Origin: CAVTGO01 sp963734275
Lineage (GTDB): Bacteria; Actinomycetota; UBA4738; HRBIN12
NCBI GenBank assembly: GCA_963734275.1
Contig: CAVTGO010000010.1
Span: forward strand, 62,001-126,000
Direction: 5' to 3'
DNA: 64,000 bases
The translations under genes were made by a program, and so were the position numbers. The notes under the pieces are model-generated. The model did no database searches. It saw only the letters and a program-made list of their open reading frames with translations, and was not told where the DNA came from. Positions 40,619 to 48,631 of this stretch are shown piece by piece. The stretch's first letter is position 1; each line of letters starts with the position of its first letter.

Positions 40619-43600
40619 TCATACGACCCGCGCCCGGAACGCGAACGCCGTGGCCTCGGCCCGAGACGATGTTCCGATCCTGGCGAACAGCTCGCCGAGC
40701 CGGCGGGCGACGTCCTTCTCGTCGAGCCTCATCTCCTCGGCGATCTCCTGGTTCGTCCGCCCTTGGACCAAGCTGCGCAGGAGCGCGGTGTCCGCCTCGT
40801 CCAGCTCGGCTCCGGCGCCGTCCCCTGCGCCTGCGCGGACGGACTCGAAGGGACCGGCGAGCGCCAACAGCTCCTGTCCGACCGGTCCACGGAACCACCG
40901 GACCCGGACGTCCTCGTCGAGCGTTCGCTGCGCGATCATCGCGAGCGACAGCTGCACGTATTCACGCACCTCCTCCCACTCCGGGGCGTTCGTCGACCGA
41001 AAGACCCTCGCGACCTGGGCCACCACATCCAGATGCAGGTCCTCGTGCATCGCCGACTGCAGCGAGGCCATCGCCGATCGAGCGAGCGCCACCGCATCGT
41101 CGGCCCGGCCACCGGCGAGCGCGACCGCGGCCAGCGCCGCGTCGGCCTGCGCTCCCCACGGCGGATGGCCGGGGAGGTCCCGCACCAGCTCCGCGGCCGC
41201 GCGAGCGGACCGTTCCGCCGCGTCGAGCAGCTCCTGGTCGTTCCGCTCGACCCCCAGGCGTGCGGCAGAGAGCGCGAGTCGCGCGAGCGTCTCGCATCGT
41301 GCCGCGGCTTGGCCTCGTTCGGCGGCGAGCTCCACCGCCCGCCCCAGGTGTCGGAGCATGTCGTCGGCCTCGCCGGCCGCCGCGTGGGCGAGACCGCGCC
41401 ACGACTCCAGCCGCCGGGCTCGGAGCGGGGTCGGACTTTCGATCGCGGTCGCGGCGGCTCGGTCGAGCCAGCCCCTCGCCCCGTCCACATCACCGAGGTC
41501 GAGGAGCGCGAGCGCCGTCCCGCCGGCGGAGAGGAACTCGAGCGACCGGTCCCCGAGCTCCCTGGCCTTCTGGTACGCCTGCTCGCCCCTCGAGACGGCG
41601 AGGTCGGGGATGACCTTCGCGCGGGCGAATACGTGAACGCCGTAGAGCATCTGCGCCTCGAAGCTGGCGCGCTCGCTCTCGTTGGTGAACGCGCTCATCC
41701 TGGATGTGAGGCGGCGGATCTCCTCGATGTGCCGGGCGGCGTCCGAGCCGAGATGGATGTCGGGCGCCCAATTGAGGTATCCCATCGCGATGATCGTGGA
41801 CATCGCGCCGCGACGATCGCCAACGCGTTCGAAGAGCTCGAGCGCCTCCTGGAAGCGCTCGGTCGCCATCTCCTCCAGGGGCGCGATGGGCAGCTCCGGC
41901 AGCATGTCCTCGACCCGTTCGCCGGCGGCGATGCGTCGGACGATCGGCAGGTGTTCGCCCGCCAGGACCCGTTCGACGAACCAGGCACGGATCCGACCCA
42001 GGTTGATCACGCCGATCTCCCGGAGCGCGGCGGCTAGGCTCGGGTCGTCGCCGAGCTTTCGCGCGAGATCGGCGGCGCGGCCGTAGGCCTCCTCCGCGCC
42101 ATCGAGGTCGACCTCTCGCGAGGGTGGGACGTACCCCTCGCCCACCGGGATCTTGAGGAGGTCCTGTCCGAGCTCCATGCACGCGGCGAGCTCTGTCCGC
42201 TCGTCGCCCTGCGCCTCGGCGAGTTCGCGGACCTCTCGCGCGAGGCCGCTGGCGCGATCCTCCTCCTCCGAGGTGCGCAGGGCGGCCGCTCGACGCAGGC
42301 GGACGTCGAGCTCGAGGCGGGTGTCGCCGAGGGCCTCGGCCAGCGCGGAGAGCTCGGCAAGACCCTGCATCCGATCGGTGGGACGCCGGAGCATCTCGAG
42401 CGCTCGGTCCCGGGCCTCGAGGAGTCCGACCCGCTCCTGCGAGCTGGCGGCGGATGGGAGCGCGAGCTCCACCACACGCAAGACCTCCTCCGGGGCATTG
42501 GCGGCCAGCGCGTTCGTGGCGGCATCGAGGGCGAACCGAACGCACAACACCGCATCGCCTGCAGCCTTCGCATGCTGGGCGAGGAGCGGGAGACTCGCGG
42601 GCGACGGCTCTCCCAACAGCAAGAGCTCGACGATCGCGGCGTGGATCGCTCGACGCCGCGTCCCCGTGAGGGTGGCGGCCGCGAACTCCCTGATCTGCTC
42701 GTGGGGGAAGCTGTAGTCGGCCGCGGAGCTCTCGCCGTGCGCCATGAGGAGGCCCGCCGCCACAGCCGGCGCGAGCGAATCGGCGAGCGTCTCGACCCTC
42801 GTCTCCCGCTCGTCGACGCGGTGCTTGACCTCGTGCAGGTCCTTCAGGCTGAAGTGCCGTCCCAGCACAGCCGCCTCGGCGAGCGACGCCTTCGTGTCCT
42901 CGGGAAGGTGCGCCGCGCGGCGTGAGATCAGGGTGCGGACGGCCGACGGTACCAATCGTTCGGCGTTGCGGGCCAGCGTCCAGACGCCGTCGATCTCCTG
43001 GATCATCGCGCCCTCCCGGTACGCGTGCGCCATCTCCTCGACGATGAACGGGACCCCTTCAGACTGGGCATGCATCGCCGCGGCGCTCGGTGCGTTCACG
43101 ACCCCGCCGAGGACCTGTTGCAGGAGCGCACGCGTCTCCGGCTGGCTGAACCGGTTCAGCCTCAGCCGCCGAACCTGTCCCACCCGATCCATGTCCGCGA
43201 CCAGGTTGACGGCCTCCGTCACGAACGCCAGCTCCTCCGGTCTTATCGCCAACAGCAGGAAGATCGGGCTCGCCGCGTCGGCGCGGACGAGGTAGCGGAG
43301 GAGACGCAGACTGTCGTCATCGGCCCACTGGAGATCGTCGACGAGCAGCGCGACTGGCCGGATCGCCGCCAGGTCCCGGATCGCCACGGCGGCCAGATCC
43401 AGGGTGCGGAGGAGCTTGTCATCCGGCGACAAGGTCGCGAGGCTCGGATCGTCCTGTCCGGTCATCGCGTCGAGGCAGTTGGCGAGCGCCTCAGCGGCCC
43501 GTGTGCCCTTGGCTGTCTCCGCGGCTTCGGGCGAGCCGACGATCGACCGGGCAACCAGGAACGGCCCGCGAAGCTCTTCGTCGCCGGTCACGGCGACCGT

Positions 43601-43861
43601 CGTGAAACCGCGAGCCGCCGCCATCTCACCGGTCGCCAGCAACAGGCGCGTCTTGCCGATCCCCGGCTCGCCTTCGAGGGTCACCGCGGCGAGCCGGCCC
43701 GAGCCGGCCGAGGCCAGCTCCTGTTCGATCGCCGTCACCTCGACCGGTCGCCCCACCAACGCCCCGGCCGCCCGCAAGCGGTGGAGGGCCAGCGGCGACA
43801 AGGCAGGTTGGGACACCGCGAGCGCCTGCGTCGTGGGACCGTCGAGAGGAGAGCGAGCCAA
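40619..43861 (-). CDS. Large LuxR-family ATP-binding regulator (LAL/MalT-like)
   Basis: 1080 residues. AAA-type ATPase domain: VGRPVEVTAIEQEL, Walker A GEPGIGKT (residues 64-71), Walker B ALLVDDLQWADDDSLRLLRYL; then a long TPR-like helical region (about residues 400-950); and at the C terminus a LuxR-type helix-turn-helix (LRSLVQGRTNQEIAEEMRLDEKD and VARRLGELFARIGTSSRAEA). Such proteins activate transcription when a ligand drives ATP-dependent oligomerisation. TTG 43861 has GGAGG six bases upstream; TAATCT at 43896-43901 with GTGACC at 43920-43925 (18-base spacer) is a plausible promoter. Heads a two-gene unit with the ferredoxin-cyclase. Confidence 0.9.
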   Translation of the reverse strand: MARSPLDGPTTQALAVSQPALSPLALHRLRAAGALVGRPVEVTAIEQELASAGSGRLAAVTLEGEPGIGKTRLLLATGEMAAARGFTTVAVTGDEELRGPFLVARSIVGSPEAAETAKGTRAAEALANCLDAMTGQDDPSLATLSPDDKLLRTLDLAAVAIRDLAAIRPVALLVDDLQWADDDSLRLLRYLVRADAASPIFLLLAIRPEELAFVTEAVNLVADMDRVGQVRRLRLNRFSQPETRALLQQVLGGVVNAPSAAAMHAQSEGVPFIVEEMAHAYREGAMIQEIDGVWTLARNAERLVPSAVRTLISRRAAHLPEDTKASLAEAAVLGRHFSLKDLHEVKHRVDERETRVETLADSLAPAVAAGLLMAHGESSAADYSFPHEQIREFAAATLTGTRRRAIHAAIVELLLLGEPSPASLPLLAQHAKAAGDAVLCVRFALDAATNALAANAPEEVLRVVELALPSAASSQERVGLLEARDRALEMLRRPTDRMQGLAELSALAEALGDTRLELDVRLRRAAALRTSEEEDRASGLAREVRELAEAQGDERTELAACMELGQDLLKIPVGEGYVPPSREVDLDGAEEAYGRAADLARKLGDDPSLAAALREIGVINLGRIRAWFVERVLAGEHLPIVRRIAAGERVEDMLPELPIAPLEEMATERFQEALELFERVGDRRGAMSTIIAMGYLNWAPDIHLGSDAARHIEEIRRLTSRMSAFTNESERASFEAQMLYGVHVFARAKVIPDLAVSRGEQAYQKARELGDRSLEFLSAGGTALALLDLGDVDGARGWLDRAAATAIESPTPLRARRLESWRGLAHAAAGEADDMLRHLGRAVELAAERGQAAARCETLARLALSAARLGVERNDQELLDAAERSARAAAELVRDLPGHPPWGAQADAALAAVALAGGRADDAVALARSAMASLQSAMHEDLHLDVVAQVARVFRSTNAPEWEEVREYVQLSLAMIAQRTLDEDVRVRWFRGPVGQELLALAGPFESVRAGAGDGAGAELDEADTALLRSLVQGRTNQEIAEEMRLDEKDVARRLGELFARIGTSSRAEATAFAFRARVV

Positions 43862-44189
43862 TCTTGACCTCCATCTGGAAACGGATCGGCAGCTCAGATT
43901 AGGCCCACCGGACTCGGCGGGTCACGCGCAGCTCCCGGTGGCGCGAAGGGATGCCGCTCGCTCGACAACCGGCATCGCGGTCTGGGGCGTGGAGCTCCCG
44001 AGCGGCAGGGCATCTCCGAGGAGGGGCGTGACAGGATCACTCGGGCAGGCTCCGGGGAGGCGGGTGGCCGAGGATGTCGGCAATCTCCTCGACGACCGAT
44101 GTCAGGGCAGAGCTCCCGTGAACAGGATGGCTGCGGCGTCCGATCGGTTCAAAAGCCATTTCCGCTCGCTCGCAGCGATGGGCACTCCG
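43862..44189. other. 328-base gap: promoter of the LAL gene and one doubtful small frame
   Basis: The left end holds the probable LAL promoter. A 40-codon leftward frame at 44037-44159 (MAFEPIGRRSHPVHG..., ending ILGHPPPRSLPE) reads like a protein C terminus but has only a weak ribosome site; it may be a gene relic. Nothing else is recognisable. Confidence 0.4.
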
Positions 44190-44441
44190 CTATGGAACGT
44201 CCTCGGCCACGTCCGGCTCGACGTCGCCCGTCCCCGCCTCGTCGCCCGCGCCGTTCGCAGCGTCTGCGCCTGACGCGCCTCCCCGATTCTCCGGGAAGAA
44301 CTCGCCGTCGTCCCCGACGCCGATCGGCGCACCGATGAACCGGTCCGTGCGCGCGAACTCGGTCCGCTCGTCCTCCGGGATGGCGTCTCTCTTCGCCCGC
44401 GCCTCGCGCATTCGTCGTTGGATCTCGTCCTGGTCGGTCAC
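44190..44441 (-). CDS. Small acidic hypothetical protein
   Basis: 83 residues from GTG 44441: a charged N-terminal helix (TDQDEIQRRMREARAKRD), an ordered-looking middle (ERTEFARTDRFIGAPIGVG) and a Gly/Ala/Asp-rich tail. GGAGCA precedes the start. No family recognised. Divergent from the acetyltransferase-like pseudogene. Confidence 0.5.
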   Translation of the reverse strand: MTDQDEIQRRMREARAKRDAIPEDERTEFARTDRFIGAPIGVGDDGEFFPENRGGASGADAANGAGDEAGTGDVEPDVAEDVP

Positions 44442-44548
44442 TCGGTCTGCTCCATACCGATCCGTGCCATACCGGGAGCATCGCACTCGTGACTCGGGAT
44501 GATGAGACGGACGGCAGGAGGGTGTCAACGCCGAGTATCGTCCTCGCC

Positions 44549-45003
44549 ATGGTCTCACTCCGGCCGATCAGCGAATCGAATCGCCGGGACGCCGAGGCGC
44601 TGCGAGTTTCACGGACTCAAAAGCAGTTCGCCAGTGGTGTGGTCGAGTCGTTGCGAGAAGCAACCGAGGAGCCGGACGGTCGCGCGTTGTTCTGGGCGGT
44701 CTACGCCGACGAGACGCCGGTCGGGTTCGTGACGATCAGCGACGAAGTCGGCAGTCCGACTACATCGCCCACTATCTCTGGAAGCTGCTCATCGACGAGC
44801 GCTACCAGCGACGAGGCTTCGGCACCGCATCGCTGGACGTGATCGTTGCGTACTTCCGCAGCAGGCCAGGAGTCGAGGAGCTGTGGACGAGCGCTGGACA
44901 GGGCGAGGGCAGCCCGATCGCGTTCTACGAGCGCAACGGGTTCGAGCAGACCGGGGAGGTCGTGTTCGACAACGAGGTCTTGCTCTGTTTCGGGCGCACC
45001 TAG
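44549..45003 (+). pseudogene. GNAT acetyltransferase, broken by a frameshift
   Basis: Starts at ATG 44549 with MVSLRPISESNRRDAEAL and reads a normal GNAT N terminus to VGFVTISDEVG; the frame then runs into a stop at 44842, while the homologous continuation (DYIAHYLWKLLIDERYQRRGFGTAS with the acetyl-CoA-binding RRGFG, then GSPIAFYERNGFEQTGE) lies in another frame ending at TAG 45001. One missing base near 44745-44760 explains it; restored, the protein would be about 151 residues, like the spermine/spermidine BltD-type enzymes. TATCGT lies seven bases before the ATG. True decay and an assembly error cannot be separated here. Confidence 0.8.
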
Positions 45004-45023
45004 TCCCGCCCTTTGAGCGCCAG

Positions 45024-45433
45024 TCACCTCTTCTGGAGGTCGCGCCGATACGCCTTGAGCGTCGTGTCCGCGAGCTTCTCCGCCTCTTCCAAGTCAGCCC
45101 TGAGCTTGGCGTGGTCCGGCAGCCTGATGGGAGCCGCTTCCTCGCGTGGTCGACGCCGTCTCCGGACCTCAGCGTGCTCCTGCTTCATGAGAGGAATGAT
45201 GCGCTCGCTGTAGCCCGGTTCCCATAGGTCGAAGGTCCACGATCCCCTCTGGTCGATGGTGAAACGCCCGGACCGGCTACTCGAGTTGACCCGGGTTCGA
45301 GCTGATCTGCGGAAGGGTGGTGCCTTGCGTTCCTCCGCGACGGGGTGCGCGAGCGGGCCGCGGCGCGGCGCAAACCCATGCAGAACTTCGCGCCATCCGG
45401 GTTCTCGTGGCCACACCAGGGGCACGCCGTCAT
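45024..45433 (-). pseudogene. Zinc-ribbon protein, apparently frameshifted
   Basis: From ATG 45433 the first 19 residues read MTACPWCGHENPDGAKFCM, the first half of a zinc ribbon, but the second CxxC is absent in this frame. A second frame carries a plausible C-terminal half (GSWTFDLWEPGYSERIIPL and LRADLEEAEKLADTTLKAYRRD) and ends at 45024. A one-base loss near 45370 would join the two. It sits 20 bases from the frameshifted acetyltransferase, so this stretch is either decaying or poorly assembled. Confidence 0.6.
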
Positions 45434-45469
45434 CGCCGCAGCGCATGCGATGCGAGGACGGACGACTCC

Positions 45470-46363
45470 CTACGCGGCTCCCGTCGCCGCGATCACGCGC
45501 TCGATCTCTCGAGTGATGCGCTCAGGGATCTCCGGTTCCATGTAGTGAGGCACGTCCAGGATGACGAACCGTCCAGGTGAGAAACGCTCGACGAACCCCC
45601 GCTGCAGCTCGCGGAGGGCCGCCATTTCCTTCGGGTCGGGGATCGACTCCCTGATCGCCAGATACGTTAGTGGGATGGCCGGAAGATCGCCTTCGAGCTC
45701 CCCGGCCTGTGCGAACACCGCCAGCTCATCGATCTCCTCGTTCGTCCCGATCCAATCGTCGGCCTGGGGGCGATCCTCCTCGGGGACGAACCGCTCCACG
45801 ATCTCCTCGAGCGTGCCGGGGACGTTCGCGTCGAGCTGGACCATGCCGACGACCTCGTCGGGGTACGTGGCGGCGTAGATGTCGGCGATCAGGCCACCGA
45901 ACGAGGCGGCGAGGAGCACATACGGGGGCTCGATGCCCGCGGTGTCCAGCAGCCCATGCAGATCCGCCACGCTCGACTCGCCATCGAGCGGGCCCTCGAC
46001 GCTATCGCTGAGTCCGATGTTCGCTCGGTCGTACACGCACATCCGGTAGTCCTCATCCAGCATGTCCTGGATGGCGAGCGCGCTCGAATGACCTGGGAAG
46101 GCCGGATCGGGGATCGAGCCGTGGAGATACACGACGGTCGGTGAGCCCGTCCCCGAGCAGCGCATGTAGAGCTCGTGATCCCCGACGTCGAAGGACCCCT
46201 CGATGAGGTCGGCGTCCGGAGACGGGCTTGCCGCGTCGGCCGCACCCGCCGGCGACGCGGAAGCGGACGTGCCATCGGATGGATCAGTTGACGGTTCGGA
46301 CCTGCACCCGCCCAGCAGCACGACGCTCGTCGCGACGACCCATCTCCCCAACGTCCCGTGCAT
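45470..46363 (-). CDS. Alpha/beta hydrolase lipoprotein
   Basis: 297 residues from ATG 46363; ATG 46369 is also in frame, but GGGAAGG is better spaced for the second. Lipoprotein signal with lipobox LLGGC, then an Asp/Ser/Pro linker and an alpha/beta hydrolase domain: VVYLHGSIPDPAFPGH (oxyanion region), RANIGLSDS, nucleophile elbow AASFGG, and the His in ILDVPHYMEPEIP. An extracytoplasmic esterase or peptidase-like enzyme; the substrate is unknown. Intact, unlike its neighbours on either side. Confidence 0.85.
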   Translation of the reverse strand: MHGTLGRWVVATSVVLLGGCRSEPSTDPSDGTSASASPAGAADAASPSPDADLIEGSFDVGDHELYMRCSGTGSPTVVYLHGSIPDPAFPGHSSALAIQDMLDEDYRMCVYDRANIGLSDSVEGPLDGESSVADLHGLLDTAGIEPPYVLLAASFGGLIADIYAATYPDEVVGMVQLDANVPGTLEEIVERFVPEEDRPQADDWIGTNEEIDELAVFAQAGELEGDLPAIPLTYLAIRESIPDPKEMAALRELQRGFVERFSPGRFVILDVPHYMEPEIPERITREIERVIAATGAA

Positions 46364-46399
46364 GCTCATCCTTCCCGGGACCATACCGCCCGGTCGCCT

Positions 46400-46779
46400 G
46401 CCGTCACGGCACCGAGCGCCAGGCCGGCCGCGCCCAGGCGCCCTCGCGTCGCCTATGCAACGAGGTGCGACCCCACCGGGCGAACGAGCGAAGGACTCCC
46501 AAGGAAACCATCGACACCCGGGACAAGGCCGGGCCGTCAGGGCCGAAGATCCGCGTGGGTGCCGGGTCAGGGTCCGCCGGGACCGGATCGACAAGGGCGG
46601 CAAGGTCACCGCTGCGGCACCGATCGCGCCTTCACCACATCAGCGTGGGACACGCCCATAAGGGCAAGCGCGTCGTCATGTTGGTGAACGGTCTCAACGT
46701 CCGGGTGCTGTCCCAAGACGGGGAGCTGCTGCGGCAGCTCACCCTTGATCCGACCCGGGATTACCAGCCTCAGGGATGA
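46400..46779 (+). pseudogene. IS481-type transposase, C-terminal remnant
   Basis: The last part reads LRHRSRLHHISVGHAHKGKR, then VVMLVNGLNVRVLSQDGELL and RQLTLDPTRDYQPQG to the stop at 46779, the typical C terminus of IS481-family transposases, which end in LTLDPTRDYQP. Further upstream, matching pieces lie in the other two frames: VRRDRIDKGGKVT and, before it, RRPRVAYATRCDPTG. So at least two frameshifts have occurred, and the catalytic DDE part is missing. No terminal inverted repeat found. It lies 54 bases from the tRNA-Val fragment. Confidence 0.75.
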
Positions 46780-46833
46780 GGCAGCGTCTACGATGCCCCG
46801 ACACATCCGGCCACGATGCGCCGACACATCACA

Positions 46834-46885
46834 TGGTGGGCGCTAGAGGAATTGAACCTCTGACCTCTCTTCCGTGTCAGGGAAG
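46834..46885 (-). repeat. 3' fragment of tRNA-Val(GAC), candidate attachment site
   Basis: On the minus strand this copies the anticodon arm, variable loop, T-arm, acceptor 3' strand and CCA of the intact tRNA at 53508-53582. The only difference over 50 aligned bases is a two-base insertion in the variable region. The 5' half of the tRNA (acceptor 5' strand, D-arm) is absent, so it is not a functional gene. Same orientation as the intact copy, hence a direct repeat. Confidence 0.88.
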
Positions 46886-47111
46886 GCCCGGGAACACTCT
46901 GACCAGCGCTTCCGCAGGTCGGAGATTGTTTCGGATCTCACAGGAGTACCGTCCAGTGCCGCCTGGTTCCGTCGGCTCCTTGACTACATGTTGACCGCTG
47001 GGCGCTTATCAAGCGGGGGCAGCCTGCGTTCCGACAAACGGACATCTTCGATGATGGGTGAGCAGGCTCCGTCACAAACCAGCCTCGACTCGCATGAAAA
47101 AGCGATCGTCC
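46886..47111. other. 226-base non-coding stretch inside the left island edge
   Basis: Visibly less GC-rich than its surroundings. Short open frames exist, but none has a credible start or family. There is a small inverted repeat (CGCTT-ATC-AAGCG) near 47005. It may contain decayed sequence. Confidence 0.4.
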
Positions 47112-48254
47112 TCAAGAACGCTGCAAGGCAGACAGGTTGGCCGCCGGCTCGCGAACGGCGATCACGTTGAGTGCCGGGATCGGCCTACGGAACCCCTTGA
47201 GCGTGAGCTCACCTATGGGTTCCACTTCGACGTCTTCCTCGACCTCCGCATGGAGACGCTGGGTGATCAATACCTGGCCGGCCGTCGCTTCGTCGGCGAG
47301 CCGCGACGCGAGGTTGGTCACCGCGCCGATCGCCGCGTAGTCGGAGCGGCCCTCGAACCCGACCTCGCCGCACGTCGCGTAGCCGAGCGCGATGCCGGCA
47401 CCCAGGTCCAGCTCGTACCCGCGCTTGCGCCACGCCGGCGTCAGCTTCGCCATCTCTTCGCGGAGCGCGCACGCGAGTCTCACCGCCCGCAGAGAAGCGT
47501 CCGGGACCTCGTGGGGATCGTTGAAGAAGAGCTGGACCCCATCCCCCTCGAGGAAACCGACGGTCGCATCGAAGCGTTGCACGAGACCGCCGATCACATG
47601 GTGGAACTCCCCGAGCACTTGCATCAACTCCTCAGGCTCGACCGCATCGACGAAGCTGGTCCATCCGCGGAGGTCCGCGAAGAGCATCGCGACCATGCGG
47701 CGATGGCTGCGGAGTATGGCGTCGTCTCCCGACGAGACGATCACGTCGACGAGCTGCGGAGAGAGGAACCGCCGGAGCTTGCGGACCCGCTCGAGCTCCA
47801 CGACCTGGGTCTGCACTCGCTCCTCGAGCGTTCGATTCAGCTCGGTCAGCTCCGTGGCCTGCGACGTGATCGTGTCGTGGTATCGCTTGATCCGCAGGAG
47901 CGACCGGACCCGCGCGAGCAGCTCGTCCTGGTCGAACGGCTTGGCGATCAGATCGTCCGCGCCCGCCCGGATCGCCTCGGTCCTCTCCGACGTGCTGGCG
48001 GTGATCATGATCACCGGCAACATCGCGGTGTCCTCTCGCTCCCGGATCCTGCGACACACCTCGTACCCGTCCGGCGGCGGCATCACGACGTCGAGCATCA
48101 CCAGATCCGGCTCGGCCGACGCGACGAGCTCCAGCGCACGTGCGCCGTCGGTCGCGGAGAAGACTTCGTAGCCGCGCGGCACGAGCACGGCTTCGAGCAG
48201 CCGCACGTTCGCAGGGACGTCGTCCACGACCAGGATCCGGCCCTCGCCGCTCAT
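47112..48254 (-). CDS. Response regulator with class III nucleotide cyclase output
   Basis: 380 residues from ATG 48254. Receiver domain 1-122: DD pair at 11-12, phospho-acceptor D55 in LVMLDVVMPP, K105 in LIAKPFD. A coiled linker (about 125-160) leads to the cyclase domain: metal Asp D194 in FADLRGWTSF and D238 in LEGDGVQLFF, and N314/R318 in AVTNLASRLAD; YAAIG precedes them. The substrate-specifying Lys is replaced by a hydrophobic residue, as in several actinobacterial cyclases, so the nucleotide is uncertain. It should turn kinase input into a cyclic-nucleotide signal. ATGA overlap with the preceding receiver gene. Confidence 0.9.
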   Translation of the reverse strand: MSGEGRILVVDDVPANVRLLEAVLVPRGYEVFSATDGARALELVASAEPDLVMLDVVMPPPDGYEVCRRIREREDTAMLPVIMITASTSERTEAIRAGADDLIAKPFDQDELLARVRSLLRIKRYHDTITSQATELTELNRTLEERVQTQVVELERVRKLRRFLSPQLVDVIVSSGDDAILRSHRRMVAMLFADLRGWTSFVDAVEPEELMQVLGEFHHVIGGLVQRFDATVGFLEGDGVQLFFNDPHEVPDASLRAVRLACALREEMAKLTPAWRKRGYELDLGAGIALGYATCGEVGFEGRSDYAAIGAVTNLASRLADEATAGQVLITQRLHAEVEEDVEVEPIGELTLKGFRRPIPALNVIAVREPAANLSALQRS

Positions 48255-48631
48255 GCGAACCGTCCGTCGCAGTACCGTCGAACGATCTCGATGAGCTCCC
48301 GCACGTTCACCGGTTTCGACACGTAGCCGTCGAAGCCCTCCGCGAGGAACCGCTCGCGATCTCCCCGCATCGCCTGTGCGGTCAGGGCGAGGACGGGGAT
48401 CGTCGCCGTGCGCGCGTTCGCCCGCAGCCGATGCAGCGCTTGCACGCCGTCGAGGTCCGGGAGCTGGATGTCCATCAGCACGAGGTCCGGGGTGTGCTCG
48501 GACGCCATGTCGACCGCCTCGCCGCCCGTCGTCGCCTCGAGCGTTCGGTATCCCGTCGCGATCAAGACGTCGCGGAACAGCTTCATGTTCTTCTCGTTGT
48601 CCTCGACGACGAGGATCCGCTCGCCCGTCAT
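48251..48631 (-). CDS. Single-domain response regulator
   Basis: 126 residues, receiver only: VVEDNEKNMKLF (acidic pair), phospho-acceptor D54 in LVLMDIQLPDLDG, the Thr in LALTAQAM and Lys in YVSKPVN. DivK-like, without an output domain. Overlaps the histidine kinase stop and the next start by four bases each, so kinase, receiver and receiver-cyclase are made together. Likely a phosphorelay intermediate or adaptor. Confidence 0.92.
   Translation of the reverse strand: MTGERILVVEDNEKNMKLFRDVLIATGYRTLEATTGGEAVDMASEHTPDLVLMDIQLPDLDGVQALHRLRANARTATIPVLALTAQAMRGDRERFLAEGFDGYVSKPVNVRELIEIVRRYCDGRFA

Noticed and set aside
44037..44159. A 40-codon leftward frame between the LAL regulator and the small acidic gene
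   Set aside because: Only a weak ribosome site and no family; recorded in the gap entry rather than called a gene.
46834..46885. A second functional tRNA-Val gene
   Set aside because: The D-arm and 5' acceptor strand are missing and the variable region has a two-base insertion.
46886..47170. A 98-codon rightward frame as an integrase or hypothetical gene
   Set aside because: No ribosome site, no recognisable motif, and it starts inside the tRNA fragment.
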